A stretch of 35,673 nt of DNA, from positions 1 to 35,673 of the forward strand of contig NZ_BOOA01000082.1 of NCBI RefSeq assembly GCF_016862995.1, read 5' to 3'. The DNA is from Acrocarpospora phusangensis (lineage in GTDB: Bacteria > Actinomycetota > Actinomycetes > Streptosporangiales > Streptosporangiaceae). The notes beneath the pieces were generated by a model. The model saw only the letters and a program-made list of their open reading frames with translations, ran no database searches and was not told where the DNA came from. The first letter of the stretch is position 1; each line of letters opens with the position of its first letter. A program made the position numbers and the translations under genes. This document shows, one piece after another, positions 27,168 through 35,194 of the stretch.

Positions 27168-28075
27168 CCGCAACGACCGCCCCCGAGCTGGCCCGGCGTA
27201 CGCAGGCCGAAGTCGAGAGCCAGCCGGACACCTGGCGCCGCGCCATCGAGCTGGCCGCCCGCACCGGGGCCCTGCCCGCCGCCGGCGCGAACGTGCTCGG
27301 CGTCGGCTGCGGCACCTCCTACTACATCCTGGACAGCTACGCCCGCCGCCGGCGGCAGCTCGGCCAGGGCCGTACGCGCGCCGTCATCGCCACCGAGCTC
27401 GACGCCGTCGATCTCGCGGAGCCCGGTGACGCGGTCATCCTGCTGTCGCGTTCTGGCACCACCAGCGATCTCGTGCGCGTCGGCCGGGAGCTGTCGGAAC
27501 GCACGCGCACGATCGCGATCACCGGTACGCCCGGCTCGCCGATCACCGAGGTCGCGCACGAGACCATCGTCATGGACTTCGCCGACGAGCAGTCGGTCGT
27601 GCAGACCCGGTACGCGACCACCGCGCTGACCCTGCTGCGCGCCTCCATCGGCGACGACGTGGCCGGGCTGCCGGATCTCGCCGAAGCCGCGCTGGCCGAG
27701 CCGCTGGTCGCCGATCCGGCCGACTTCGACCGGGTCGTCTTCCTCGGCACCGGCTGGACGCTGGGGCTGGCGGAGGAGGCGGCGCTCAAGTGCCGGGAGG
27801 CGGCCAAGCTGTGGACGGAGGCGTACGCCAGCCTGGAGTACCGGCATGGGCCGATCGCGTGCGCGTCCAAGGAGAGCCTGGTCTGGGCGTTGAGCCCGCT
27901 GCCCGACGACGTCGTCGAGGCCGTCGCCGCCACGGGGGCCACGCTCCGCGTCGCGACCGGCGACCCGCAGGCCGAGCTGGTTCGTGTGCACCGCCTGGCC
28001 ATCGCGTACGCGCGGCACCGGGGGCTGGAATGCGACACCCCGGAGCATCTGTCCCGTTCGGTCGTCGTGGCGTAG
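27164..28075 (+). CDS. SIS-domain phosphosugar isomerase (AgaS/GlmS-like)
   Basis: A 303-aa protein with two SIS domains and no glutaminase domain. The first contains NVLGVGCGTSYYI and phosphate-binding SRSGTTSD (95-102). The second contains VVFLGTGWTLGLAEEAALKCREAAKLW and SLEYRHGPIA, matching the EGALKxKE...HGP pattern of the GlmS isomerase half. Such free-standing proteins (AgaS, FrlB type) isomerise or deaminate amino-sugar or related 6-phosphates to ketose phosphates. With a LacC-like kinase and class II aldolase next to it, a route through tagatose- or fructose-6-phosphate is likely. GTG at 27164 overlaps the kinase stop. Confidence 0.88.
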   Translation: MTATTAPELARRTQAEVESQPDTWRRAIELAARTGALPAAGANVLGVGCGTSYYILDSYARRRRQLGQGRTRAVIATELDAVDLAEPGDAVILLSRSGTTSDLVRVGRELSERTRTIAITGTPGSPITEVAHETIVMDFADEQSVVQTRYATTALTLLRASIGDDVAGLPDLAEAALAEPLVADPADFDRVVFLGTGWTLGLAEEAALKCREAAKLWTEAYASLEYRHGPIACASKESLVWALSPLPDDVVEAVAATGATLRVATGDPQAELVRVHRLAIAYARHRGLECDTPEHLSRSVVVA

Positions 28076-28077
28076 TC

Positions 28078-28365
28078 ATGCCGTTCGTCCAGTACGTCAC
28101 CGCGCATTCCGTGCCCGCGGGCCTGTCCGAGAGGCTGGCCGCCGAGGTGGCCGACGCGCTCGGGCTGCCCGGTGACGCGGTGATCGCGCAGCGGCTGGCC
28201 GCCCTCGACGGTGTCGGCGTGACGGCGGTCGTGCGTGGCAGGCTCCGCGATCCGGAGGCCATGCGTGCGGCCGTCGGGCGGGCGGGCGCGCTGCTGGCCG
28301 CGTGCCTGGAGCTCGACCCGGACTTCGTCTTCGTGTCCTGGCCCGATCCGGGGGTGCTCGGATGA
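28078..28365 (+). CDS. Small MP-start protein, possibly tautomerase-like
   Basis: A 95-aa protein beginning MPFVQYVTAHSV, then an amphipathic helix (LSERLAAEVADALGL) and a second strand/helix set. A proline directly after the initiator Met and a following beta strand recall 4-oxalocrotonate tautomerases, where Pro1 is the catalytic base, but the rest does not clearly match. A tautomerase or mutarotase-like activity on a sugar-phosphate or keto-acid would fit the operon. It starts 2 nt after the SIS stop and its stop overlaps the next ATG (ATGA), so it is translationally coupled. Confidence 0.7.
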   Translation: MPFVQYVTAHSVPAGLSERLAAEVADALGLPGDAVIAQRLAALDGVGVTAVVRGRLRDPEAMRAAVGRAGALLAACLELDPDFVFVSWPDPGVLG

Positions 28366-29273
28366 TCCTCACCGTCACCCTCAATCCGGCCCTGGACGTC
28401 ACCTACCGGGTGCCCGGCCTGACGCTCGAAGCCGTCAACCGTGTCGCCGGTGTGTCGGTACGCGCCGGGGGCAAAGGGCTGAACGTGGCCAGGGTGTTGC
28501 ACGCGCTCGGGCACGAGGTGACGGCGCTCGGCCTGGCCGGAGGCCCCGACGGCGATCGTCTGGTGGCGTCGGCCGGCATTCCCGCCGCGTTCACCCGGGT
28601 GTCCGGCGAGACCCGCAGGACCATCGCGGTCGTCGCGGACAGCGGGGTGACCATGCTGAACGAGGCCGGTCCGCGGATCAGTCTCGCGGAGTGGTCCGCG
28701 TTCCAGGCCGACTTCGCGCGCCGGGCGCCGCGCGCCTCGGCCGTCGTCCTGTCGGGCAGCCTGCCGCCCGGCCTGCCCGCCGACGCGTACGCGGTGCTCG
28801 CCGCGCTCGCCGGTGACGTGCCCACGGTCGTGGACACCGAAGGCGACGCCCTGATCAACGCGCTGGCCGCCCGCCCGCATGTGGTCAAACCCAACACGGA
28901 CGAGCTGAATCGCACGTTAGGCGTCACGTCGGTGCGGGACGGCGCGATGCGGCTGCGCGAACTGGGCGCCCGCGCCGTCGTCGTGTCCGACGGGCCGCGC
29001 GGCCTGCACGCCGACACCCCCGAAGGGTTGTGGCGGGCCGTCCCGCCGTACGCCGAGGGCAATCCCACCGGAGCCGGCGACGCGGCCGTGGCGGCGATCG
29101 CGATGGGCGTGGTCGCCCGCTGGGACTGGGCCGAGACGTTACGGCACGCCGCCGCCCTGTCGGCCGCGGCCGTACGCGCGCCGCTGGCCGGGCAGGCCGA
29201 CCACACCGCCTACCGGGCCAACCTCGCGGTCATCGCCGCGGAGCCACTGGAGAGAGAGGGCACGCAGTGCTGA
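28362..29273 (+). CDS. LacC/FruK-type phosphosugar kinase
   Basis: A 303-aa PfkB-family kinase that adds a second phosphate to a ketose phosphate (fructose-1-P or tagatose-6-P). The opening MILTVTLNPALDVTY is characteristic of the 1-phosphofructokinase/tagatose-6-phosphate kinase group, followed by the glycine motif AGGKGLNVARVLHALG and the C-terminal NPTGAGDAAVAAIAMG (catalytic Asp near 240). VVKPNTDELN is the PN.E motif. Its product feeds the class II aldolase, whose start lies inside the last 7 nt of this gene. Codons 186 and 260 are TTA. Confidence 0.9.
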   Translation: MILTVTLNPALDVTYRVPGLTLEAVNRVAGVSVRAGGKGLNVARVLHALGHEVTALGLAGGPDGDRLVASAGIPAAFTRVSGETRRTIAVVADSGVTMLNEAGPRISLAEWSAFQADFARRAPRASAVVLSGSLPPGLPADAYAVLAALAGDVPTVVDTEGDALINALAARPHVVKPNTDELNRTLGVTSVRDGAMRLRELGARAVVVSDGPRGLHADTPEGLWRAVPPYAEGNPTGAGDAAVAAIAMGVVARWDWAETLRHAAALSAAAVRAPLAGQADHTAYRANLAVIAAEPLEREGTQC

Positions 29274-30082
29274 CCCCAACCGCCGAGATCATCGCCGCCG
29301 CGTACGCCGCCGGGACCGGAGCGGGCGCGTTCAACGTGATCCAGGTCGAGCATGCGCAGGGCATCGTGGCCGGTGCGGAGCAGGCCGGGCTACCGGTGAT
29401 TCTGCAGGTCAGCGAGAACACCGTGGGCTACCACGGCGGGCTGGCGGCCATCGGGGCGGCCTGCCTGGAGATCGCGAATACGGCGTCGGTGCCGGTCGCG
29501 GTGCACCTCGACCATGCGACCCGCGGTGACCTCGTGGATCAGGCGGTGGCGCTCGGGTTCGGTTCGGTGATGTTCGACGCGTCGGCTCTGCCCTACGAGG
29601 CGAACGTGGCCGCCACCGCCGAGGTGGTGCGGCGGACGGGTGTCTTCGTGGAGGCCGAACTGGGGGAGGTCGGCGGCAAGGACGGGGTGCACGCTCCGGG
29701 CGCGCGGACTGATCCCGCCGAAGCCGCCGCGTATGTCGCCGCCACCGGGGTCGGCGCGCTCGCCGTCGCCGTGGGCACGTCGCACGCGATGCTCACCCGC
29801 GATGCCGCGCTGGACTTCGACCTGATCACCGCCCTGCGGGCGGCCGTGCCGGTGCCGCTGGTGCTGCACGGCTCCTCGGGCGTCGCCGACGACGGCCTCA
29901 CCAAGGCCGTACGCAACGGCATGACGAAGATCAATATCGCTACCCAGCTGAACAAGGCGTTCACGGCGGAGGTGCGCCGCGCCCTGGCCGACGAGCGGAT
30001 CGTCGACCCGCGCAAGTACCTCGGGCCGGCCAGGGACGCCGTCGCCGCGCAGGTCGCCCACCTGCTGCGCGTCCTGCACTAG
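29267..30082 (+). CDS. Class II (zinc) ketose-bisphosphate aldolase
   Basis: A 271-aa aldolase splitting a ketose-1,6-bisphosphate into dihydroxyacetone phosphate and glyceraldehyde-3-phosphate. Zinc ligands expected are H83 (VHLDH, with D82 as catalytic base), H173 (GTSHAM) and H201 (LVLHGSSGV). E134 lies in the ELGEVGG block, and KINIATQLNKAF is the usual phosphate-binding area. Length and motifs fit GatY/KbaY/AgaY-type tagatose- or fructose-bisphosphate aldolases. GTG at 29267 overlaps the kinase gene by 7 nt and has GAGGG 6 nt upstream. Confidence 0.92.
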   Translation: MLTPTAEIIAAAYAAGTGAGAFNVIQVEHAQGIVAGAEQAGLPVILQVSENTVGYHGGLAAIGAACLEIANTASVPVAVHLDHATRGDLVDQAVALGFGSVMFDASALPYEANVAATAEVVRRTGVFVEAELGEVGGKDGVHAPGARTDPAEAAAYVAATGVGALAVAVGTSHAMLTRDAALDFDLITALRAAVPVPLVLHGSSGVADDGLTKAVRNGMTKINIATQLNKAFTAEVRRALADERIVDPRKYLGPARDAVAAQVAHLLRVLH

Positions 30083-30107
30083 TCCGTACAGGTTCCAGGA
30101 GATGACC

Positions 30108-30389
30108 ATGAGCCTCACCCCGCACCCGGACCCGGGCGCGATCCTCGCCGAGAACGAGCGGCGCGCGCTCGAACGGGAGGGCATCCCGATGTTCCTCGCC
30201 CTGGAGGACCTCCGAGGGCCGATCCCGCCCGTCGCCGACCGCGCGGAAGGCCCGGCTCTGGCCGAGCTGACCGGCACGTACGCGGCGGCGGTGCGTCCCG
30301 AGGCCGAGGACGGCGACCTGGCGGCCCTGGCCTCCGTCGTCACCGTGCTGGCCCGCGTCCACTTCTTCCCCGAGAACGGAACCGCATGA
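30108..30389 (+). CDS. Small protein of unknown function, coupled to the NodB-like gene
   Basis: A 93-aa soluble acidic protein (MSLTPHPDPGAILAENERRAL...), helical in appearance, with no signal or membrane segment and no motif I recognise. ATG at 30108 is preferred over one 6 nt earlier because AGGAG then sits 7-8 nt upstream instead of touching the start. Its stop overlaps the following ATG (ATGA), which suggests the two products are made in equal amount and may work together. Confidence 0.7.
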   Translation: MSLTPHPDPGAILAENERRALEREGIPMFLALEDLRGPIPPVADRAEGPALAELTGTYAAAVRPEAEDGDLAALASVVTVLARVHFFPENGTA

Positions 30390-31063
30390 CCACGGGCTTC
30401 ACCCAGCACCGTACGGCTCTCGCCGAGGGCCGCTACCTGCGGGTCGTCAACTACCACAACACGCCGGAATCCATGGCCCCCCAACTCCGCGAGGAACTCG
30501 CCGCGTACGCCGAGTCCTTCGCCGGCGTCACGATCGCCGACCTCGACCGGTTCTACGCCACCGGCGTCTGGCCCCTCGACCGGCCCGGCTTCATCCCGGT
30601 CTTCTACGAGGGCTACCGCAACAACCACACCGTCGCCGCCCCCATCTGCGACGCCCTCGGCCTCACCGCCTGGTTCCCGATCATCACGCGTTTCGTCGAC
30701 TGCCCTCCGGCCGACCAGCGCGCCTTCGCCGACGCCCACAACATCGACTTGGTGGAAGAGGAACTCTCCTCCGACCGCCTGGCCCTGACCTGGGACGAAG
30801 TCGCCGAAATCGCCGAACGACACATCGTCGTCCCCCACACCGGCAGCCACGAGCAGATCACCAACATCCGCACCCCCGCCGACATCGACCGCGAACTCAT
30901 CACCCCCCGCCGCAAGATCCAGGAGGTCACCGGCCAGGAAGCCCCCGCCACCGTCTACCTCTACGGCACCCCCTTCGGCACCCACCCCCTCCAGGACCAG
31001 GCCGTCCTCAACGCCGGCTACCGCTACCAGATAAGCAACACCATGCTCCAAAGAATCGCCTGA
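30386..31063 (+). CDS. NodB-like (polysaccharide deacetylase family) protein with altered catalytic motif
   Basis: A 225-aa cytoplasmic protein with the layout of carbohydrate esterase family 4: strand RVVNYHNTPE, strand FIPVFYEGYRNN then AAPICDALGLTAWFPIIT, and VPHTGSHEQI (H151, H155) matching the metal-binding H(S/T)xxH block. In active deacetylases the first motif is TFDDG. Here it is FYEG, so the base aspartate is Tyr74 and the metal aspartate is Glu75. It could be a deacetylase with changed metal site, or an enzyme of different function on the same barrel. A late YLYGTPFGTHPLQDQ segment stands where motif 4 would be. Last gene of the plus arm. Confidence 0.72.
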   Translation: MTTGFTQHRTALAEGRYLRVVNYHNTPESMAPQLREELAAYAESFAGVTIADLDRFYATGVWPLDRPGFIPVFYEGYRNNHTVAAPICDALGLTAWFPIITRFVDCPPADQRAFADAHNIDLVEEELSSDRLALTWDEVAEIAERHIVVPHTGSHEQITNIRTPADIDRELITPRRKIQEVTGQEAPATVYLYGTPFGTHPLQDQAVLNAGYRYQISNTMLQRIA

Positions 31064-31075
31064 CCTGCCGCGTCT

Positions 31076-31101
31076 CGCCGTTCCGGCGCCGGATAACGGC
31101 G
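31076..31101. terminator. Hairpin between convergent genes
   Basis: CGCCGTT (31076-31082) pairs with AACGGCG (31095-31101) around a 12-nt loop that itself contains the palindrome CCGGCGCCGG. It starts 13 nt beyond the plus-arm stop and lies 50 nt from the stop of the convergent gene, so it could serve both directions. Confidence 0.45.
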
Positions 31102-31151
31102 CGAAGTCGCGACCTTGGTCGTGCCGGTGGGCGCTTGGGCCGTGAGGAACG

Positions 31152-32414
31152 TCAGCTTCTGCGGGCGTTGCGTTCCGCGTGGAGGGCTTCGAGCTTTTCG
31201 CGGGCGAGGGCGTCGAGGGAGGCGCGGCGGGCCGGGTCCTCTTCCCAGGTGGCTTCGGAGCAGAGGACGCGGGCGGCTTCGTGGGGTTCGGCGTCGCGGA
31301 CGACGTACCAGGTGACGTCGCCGTAGCCGCTGCGGTCGGGGTCGTGGCGGAGGATCGTGACGATGCCGGAGACGAAGATCTGGCGGGTGCGGGGGTTCTT
31401 GGCGAGGATCTGGCGGTCGACGGTGAGGCCGCGGTCGGGGGACGCGCCGCCGAGGATGTCGTCCTCCCAGCGCCACAGGCGGAGACTGATCCCGGGGGAC
31501 AGGTAATGGGAGCCGCGGCCGTCGACGGGCATGGAGAAGGTGCGCGCCCGGCCGCGGGTCAGTTCGGCCGCGATGCGTTCGGCGTCGGACTGCTCGCGCA
31601 GCCGTTCCTCCAGTTCGTGCTCCTCCAGGTCGCGGAAGCGCCGGTCCAGGCGGTGCGTCTGCTGCTGCTCGGCGTAGTAGCGGTCGATGAGCGGGTCGCG
31701 GAAGCGGCCGGGGCGCTGCCGGGGCAGGGCGGTGGACTCGGGAGTGAGTTCCGCGCCGTCCTCGATGGCGACTCCCCTTTCCCGCAGCCAGTCGTAGACG
31801 GAGATGTTCTTCCTGCCCAGGCGCTCCCGCAGATTCATGAGCCAGCTGTCGAAGGTCCGGCGGTCCGGGTCGAGGTGCATGGACACCCAGTCCTCGGCGA
31901 TGGAGACGGGCACCGGAACGTCACGATCGGCGGGCACCGGGGTGTACTGCTCGGGTTTGAGCGGGATCGAGTGGCCCACGACCTCGGGGACGATGTAGTG
32001 GAACGGGACCGCGTGGGTGAGCGGGTCGAAGGCGTCGCCGATGGGCCAGAAGCGCAGGAGCCACTTCTCCTCGCCGGCCTCCTCGTCCTCGCCGCCGCCG
32101 AACTCGCACAGCTGGAAGTAGATGCTCACGCCGTACTCGAAAAGAGGGGGGCCGATCAGGAAGTCGTGGCCGCGGTTGTCCATCATCGAGGCCAGGTGGA
32201 CGACACCGCTCGTCGCCACGAAGGACTCCGTTTTGAGCAGCGTCCAGGAGGTGTCCGGGATGGCGGGCTCGGCGTCCCACGATTCAAGACGGACGTCCGC
32301 CATGAAGTGGTAGCCCTCGGGGCTCTGCCAAGAGGTCAGATCCGTGTCCGCCAACCCGAACGTTCCGTACTCGACGTAGAGCTTGTCGTCGATCTTCCGG
32401 AGCAGCTGTGCCAT
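31152..32414 (-). CDS. Conserved-looking protein of unknown function
   Basis: A 420-aa protein with no signal peptide, membrane segment or motif I recognise. The first half (1-190) is beta-rich with many Trp/Tyr and reads like a folded enzyme or binding domain (VYGTFGLADTDLTSW-like start, later FWPIGDAF). Residues about 240-290 are a highly charged helical stretch (RRFRDLEEHELEERLREQSD), possibly coiled coil. About 295-395 is another beta-rich part (SPGISLRLWRWEDDILGG). The end is again a charged helix. ATG at 32414 has GAAGG 7 nt upstream. It follows the subtilase gene by 74 nt on the same strand, but shared transcription is uncertain. Confidence 0.7.
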   Translation of the reverse strand: MAQLLRKIDDKLYVEYGTFGLADTDLTSWQSPEGYHFMADVRLESWDAEPAIPDTSWTLLKTESFVATSGVVHLASMMDNRGHDFLIGPPLFEYGVSIYFQLCEFGGGEDEEAGEEKWLLRFWPIGDAFDPLTHAVPFHYIVPEVVGHSIPLKPEQYTPVPADRDVPVPVSIAEDWVSMHLDPDRRTFDSWLMNLRERLGRKNISVYDWLRERGVAIEDGAELTPESTALPRQRPGRFRDPLIDRYYAEQQQTHRLDRRFRDLEEHELEERLREQSDAERIAAELTRGRARTFSMPVDGRGSHYLSPGISLRLWRWEDDILGGASPDRGLTVDRQILAKNPRTRQIFVSGIVTILRHDPDRSGYGDVTWYVVRDAEPHEAARVLCSEATWEEDPARRASLDALAREKLEALHAERNARRS

Positions 32415-32488
32415 CTCAACGCCTTCGACTGGGTTTGATCACCGACGGGCGAGTATGGCGTAGAGCACCGACATTTTCGGCAAGCCCG

Positions 32489-34846
32489 TCAGCAGATCAT
32501 GGAGACCATGACCTGAACGGTGTCCTGGCGGCTGTTGCCCGCGGCGTCGGTGGCCGTCAGCGTCAGCTGGTGGGTGGAGTCGCCGCATCCGCCGGCCAGC
32601 CGCGCCGGCAGGCTCGTCCCGTTGCCGATCACCGTGGCGCCGTCCTTCCAGGTCAGGGTGACGGCGCCGCCTTCGGGGTCGGACGCCGTGCCGGTCAGGG
32701 TGAGCTCGTGGAAGAACTGGCCGTTCGCGTTGCCGTTCACCCAGAGTTTGGCGCCGTTGGCCGGGTTGGTGATGCGTACCTGGGGTGGCTGGTTGGCCGA
32801 GTCCGGGATGACGGTGATCGTCACGGTGTCGCTGCCGCACTGCGCGAACGTGTCGCAGCCCCGTACGGTGACGGTGTGCTGGCCGGGGGCGGCGCCGAGC
32901 GCGGCCACGGGGTTGTGGCCGGAGGCGAAGCTGTTCTGGCTGCCGTCCAGGTACCAGCGGACCATGCCCTCCGGGAGCTGCCCGACGTCGTCCAGGCTGG
33001 TGGCGTGGAACGGGATGGACTCGGTGCTGCCGAAGACGCCGCCGGCCGGGCCGGTGATCTGCATCTGCGGCGTGAAGTTCTGCACGGTCACGGTGATCAT
33101 GTCACTGGCCGTTCGGCCGCCGGGGAAGGCCGCGGTGGCCCTGATCTTGTGGGTGCCGGGCGGCGGCATCGCGACGATCGACGTGCCGTGGCCGAGCACG
33201 CTGGTGCCGTTGAGGGTCCAGGTCACGACCGGGGTGCCGAGCGCGTCGTCGAAGACGTTGGCCTTGAACTCGGTGGGGACGACCGCCGAGATGGTCTGCC
33301 CGTTGTGCGGCGTGGTGATGCGTACCAGCGGGGGAAGCACGTCGCGGACGGAGGCCAGCGCCTGGATGACGCGGTTGCCCACGGTGGCGTCGCCGCTGGC
33401 GCCGAGGTGGCTCATCACCGCGTCGTCCACCCGGTCGGCGCTCATGGTGGGGTCGGCCGACCAGACCAGCGTCGCGACGCCCGCCACGAACGGCGCGCTG
33501 AAGCTGGTTCCCTTGATCGAGACCAGCGTGCTCTGGTCGGGGAGGCTGGGGTCGCCGGTGTACATCACGTTGAAGGGCCCGAAGATGTCCACGTCCTCGT
33601 GGCCGTGGTTGGACTCCGGGTGCCGGGCCCGGCTCTGCACGTCCAGACCGCCGACGCAGCGCACCCCGCCGAGCTCGCACGGCGTGTACCAGTGCCGCTC
33701 CCAGCAGCCGATGAAGCACGTCTCGGCGTCCACGTCGTCGCCTTCGTTCCCGGCGCTGGAGTAGATCAGGACGCCGAGCGACCGGACGTAACGGAAGAAG
33801 CCATCCATCGGCAGCAGCGACCAGGCGAGTGACCAGTGCACGGGCGTCGCCGCGCTCAGGTTGACGACCTTGCTGCCCTTCACCTTGGCGGCGCCCAGGC
33901 CGGTGATCGAACCGTAGGAGCTGGTGTCGCCGTACACCAGGTTCAGGCGGGCGACCGGCCCCGCCGGTCCCGCCACCCCGATGAAATTGCCGGGTACGGC
34001 CGCCGCCGCGCTGGCCACCTGGGTCCCGTGCCAGCGGAACCCCGGCATGCCCGGATCGTCGGCGTCGGTGAATGGCATGACGGTCGTCAGGCTCGGGTTG
34101 GGCGGTAGGTCGCCGTTGACCGCGGGGGCGTACCCCATGTCGACGATGCCCAGTTCGACGGTGTTGTCCAGGCGGCCGACCGAGTCGAGCACGGTCCACG
34201 CCTCGGCCACGCCGATCGCCTGCGCCCCTCCCGCGGCCAGGTACGACCACCGGTACGCGTTCCGGTGGTAGCCCGGCCCGCCGACGTCGAAGGCGGGCAC
34301 CCCGTGGCCGGCCTCCAGCATGGTGCGGTCGGCGAAGTCGTTGGGGGAGCCGACCCAGTTGACCCCGACGTTCAGCTTTCCGGTGGCCTCGGCGGCGGCC
34401 GCGGCCAGCAGCCGGACCCCTTGCTCGCTGGAGACGGCGAGTTCGGTCGCCTTCCGCCGGTCGCCGTTGAGCTCCGCCAGGTGATCGCTCAGTTTGGCGG
34501 GCTCCGCCAGGTCGGTCGTGATCCGTACGAGGTAGATCGGTTCGGGTCCTTCGTCGGTCTTGTGGAGGATCTTGCCGTTCCAGCGGGCGACGAAGGCGTC
34601 CAGTTCCGCCTCGTCCCCGGAGGAGAGGATCAGCTCGTTGGCGACGAACTCCGTGCGCCGTCCGTACTCGTCCACCAGCGCCGCGACCGGGCGCGGGACG
34701 CCCTGCTCGTAGCCGGGGAGTGGTCCGCCCGGCTTGATCCTGGAGTCGGCGTGCACGCTGATCTCCTGGTCGCTCATGGAGTCGGGCACGTGGGCCGGTA
34801 CGAGCATGCCGCCCACCAGCATCAGAGTCATCGCCAGCCGTACCAT
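32489..34846 (-). CDS. Secreted subtilisin-family (S8) protease with C-terminal Ig-like repeats
   Basis: A 785-aa exported serine protease. Signal peptide at residues 1-20 (MVRLAMTLMLVGGMLVPAHV), then a propeptide-like region to about 215. Catalytic residues in subtilisin order are D236 (ELGIVDMGY), H273 (FRWHGTQVAS), oxyanion N367 (YSSAGNEGD) and S448 (KGTSFSAPF), all intact. Six cysteines between 377 and 397 and later pairs suggest disulfides. From about residue 515 three Ig/PKD-like modules follow (each opening with VRITTP, QITGPAG, RITNPANG), probably for binding or spacing. ATG at 34846 is chosen for its AAGGA/AGGG site and because the signal peptide starts exactly there; the longer frame would add 90 residues before it. 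Likely role is extracellular protein digestion or processing. Confidence 0.9.
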   Translation of the reverse strand: MVRLAMTLMLVGGMLVPAHVPDSMSDQEISVHADSRIKPGGPLPGYEQGVPRPVAALVDEYGRRTEFVANELILSSGDEAELDAFVARWNGKILHKTDEGPEPIYLVRITTDLAEPAKLSDHLAELNGDRRKATELAVSSEQGVRLLAAAAAEATGKLNVGVNWVGSPNDFADRTMLEAGHGVPAFDVGGPGYHRNAYRWSYLAAGGAQAIGVAEAWTVLDSVGRLDNTVELGIVDMGYAPAVNGDLPPNPSLTTVMPFTDADDPGMPGFRWHGTQVASAAAAVPGNFIGVAGPAGPVARLNLVYGDTSSYGSITGLGAAKVKGSKVVNLSAATPVHWSLAWSLLPMDGFFRYVRSLGVLIYSSAGNEGDDVDAETCFIGCWERHWYTPCELGGVRCVGGLDVQSRARHPESNHGHEDVDIFGPFNVMYTGDPSLPDQSTLVSIKGTSFSAPFVAGVATLVWSADPTMSADRVDDAVMSHLGASGDATVGNRVIQALASVRDVLPPLVRITTPHNGQTISAVVPTEFKANVFDDALGTPVVTWTLNGTSVLGHGTSIVAMPPPGTHKIRATAAFPGGRTASDMITVTVQNFTPQMQITGPAGGVFGSTESIPFHATSLDDVGQLPEGMVRWYLDGSQNSFASGHNPVAALGAAPGQHTVTVRGCDTFAQCGSDTVTITVIPDSANQPPQVRITNPANGAKLWVNGNANGQFFHELTLTGTASDPEGGAVTLTWKDGATVIGNGTSLPARLAGGCGDSTHQLTLTATDAAGNSRQDTVQVMVSMIC

Positions 34847-34944
34847 TCCCTGTCCTTCCGCCAGAGGTCCCCTGATGGAAGGCGTGCCATCCCGTTCCAT
34901 GCCGGGACACGACCTAATTTTCGGGCAGGTAACCAGTAGGTTTC

Positions 34945-34955
34945 TGAAAATTTCA
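34945..34955. promoter_or_regulatory. Third GAAA-N-TTTC palindrome
   Basis: TGAAAATTTCA is a perfect 11-bp palindrome about 100 nt upstream of the protease start. It has the same core as the two sites upstream of the xylanase at the other end of the window. Confidence 0.35.
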
Positions 34956-35122
34956 TTCATCCGATCATTAACGTTCGGGTGAATGACGGGAAATGCCAGG
35001 CGAAACGCATCGGAGCGCACGCGCCTCGTTCGCATCGTCGAGGGCCCGTTGACGGCCCTTCGTCGGCTGGGATGTACTCCGCGCGATCCAGTCAGCCGAA
35101 ACGAGACCGCCGGCAAGGAGAA

Positions 35123-35138
35123 ATGTTAGCGCAAACAT
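35123..35138 (+). promoter_or_regulatory. LacI-family operator upstream of the lectin-domain gene
   Basis: ATGTTAGCGCAAACAT is palindromic in 7 of 8 base pairs with a central GCGC, the form typical of LacI/GalR-family sites in actinomycete polysaccharide-degradation genes. It lies 57 nt upstream of the start codon, where it would overlap the transcription start or early leader. Confidence 0.65.
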
Positions 35139-35194
35139 TACGGATGGCTAAGTTCCGGCGGGGGCCGGTCACCGCAACGACAAGGAGCACCCTG

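Larger units (their letters stand above)
34847..35194. other. Divergent promoter region between protease and lectin-domain genes
   Basis: 348 bases with no gene. It contains an AT-rich block (about 34913-34975) with a GAAA-N-TTTC palindrome and an AATTTTC/GAAAATT inverted repeat on the protease side, and a LacI-family operator on the lectin side. No hairpin terminator or RNA gene is visible. Confidence 0.6.

Noticed and set aside
29390-31051. Open minus-strand frame of 553 codons opposite the aldolase and NodB-like genes
   Set aside because: Val/Gly/Asp-rich antisense shadow; three well-supported plus genes cover the same bases.
34847-35116. Longer start for the subtilase
   Set aside because: It would place 90 unstructured residues before a good signal peptide; ATG at 34846 has its own ribosome site.
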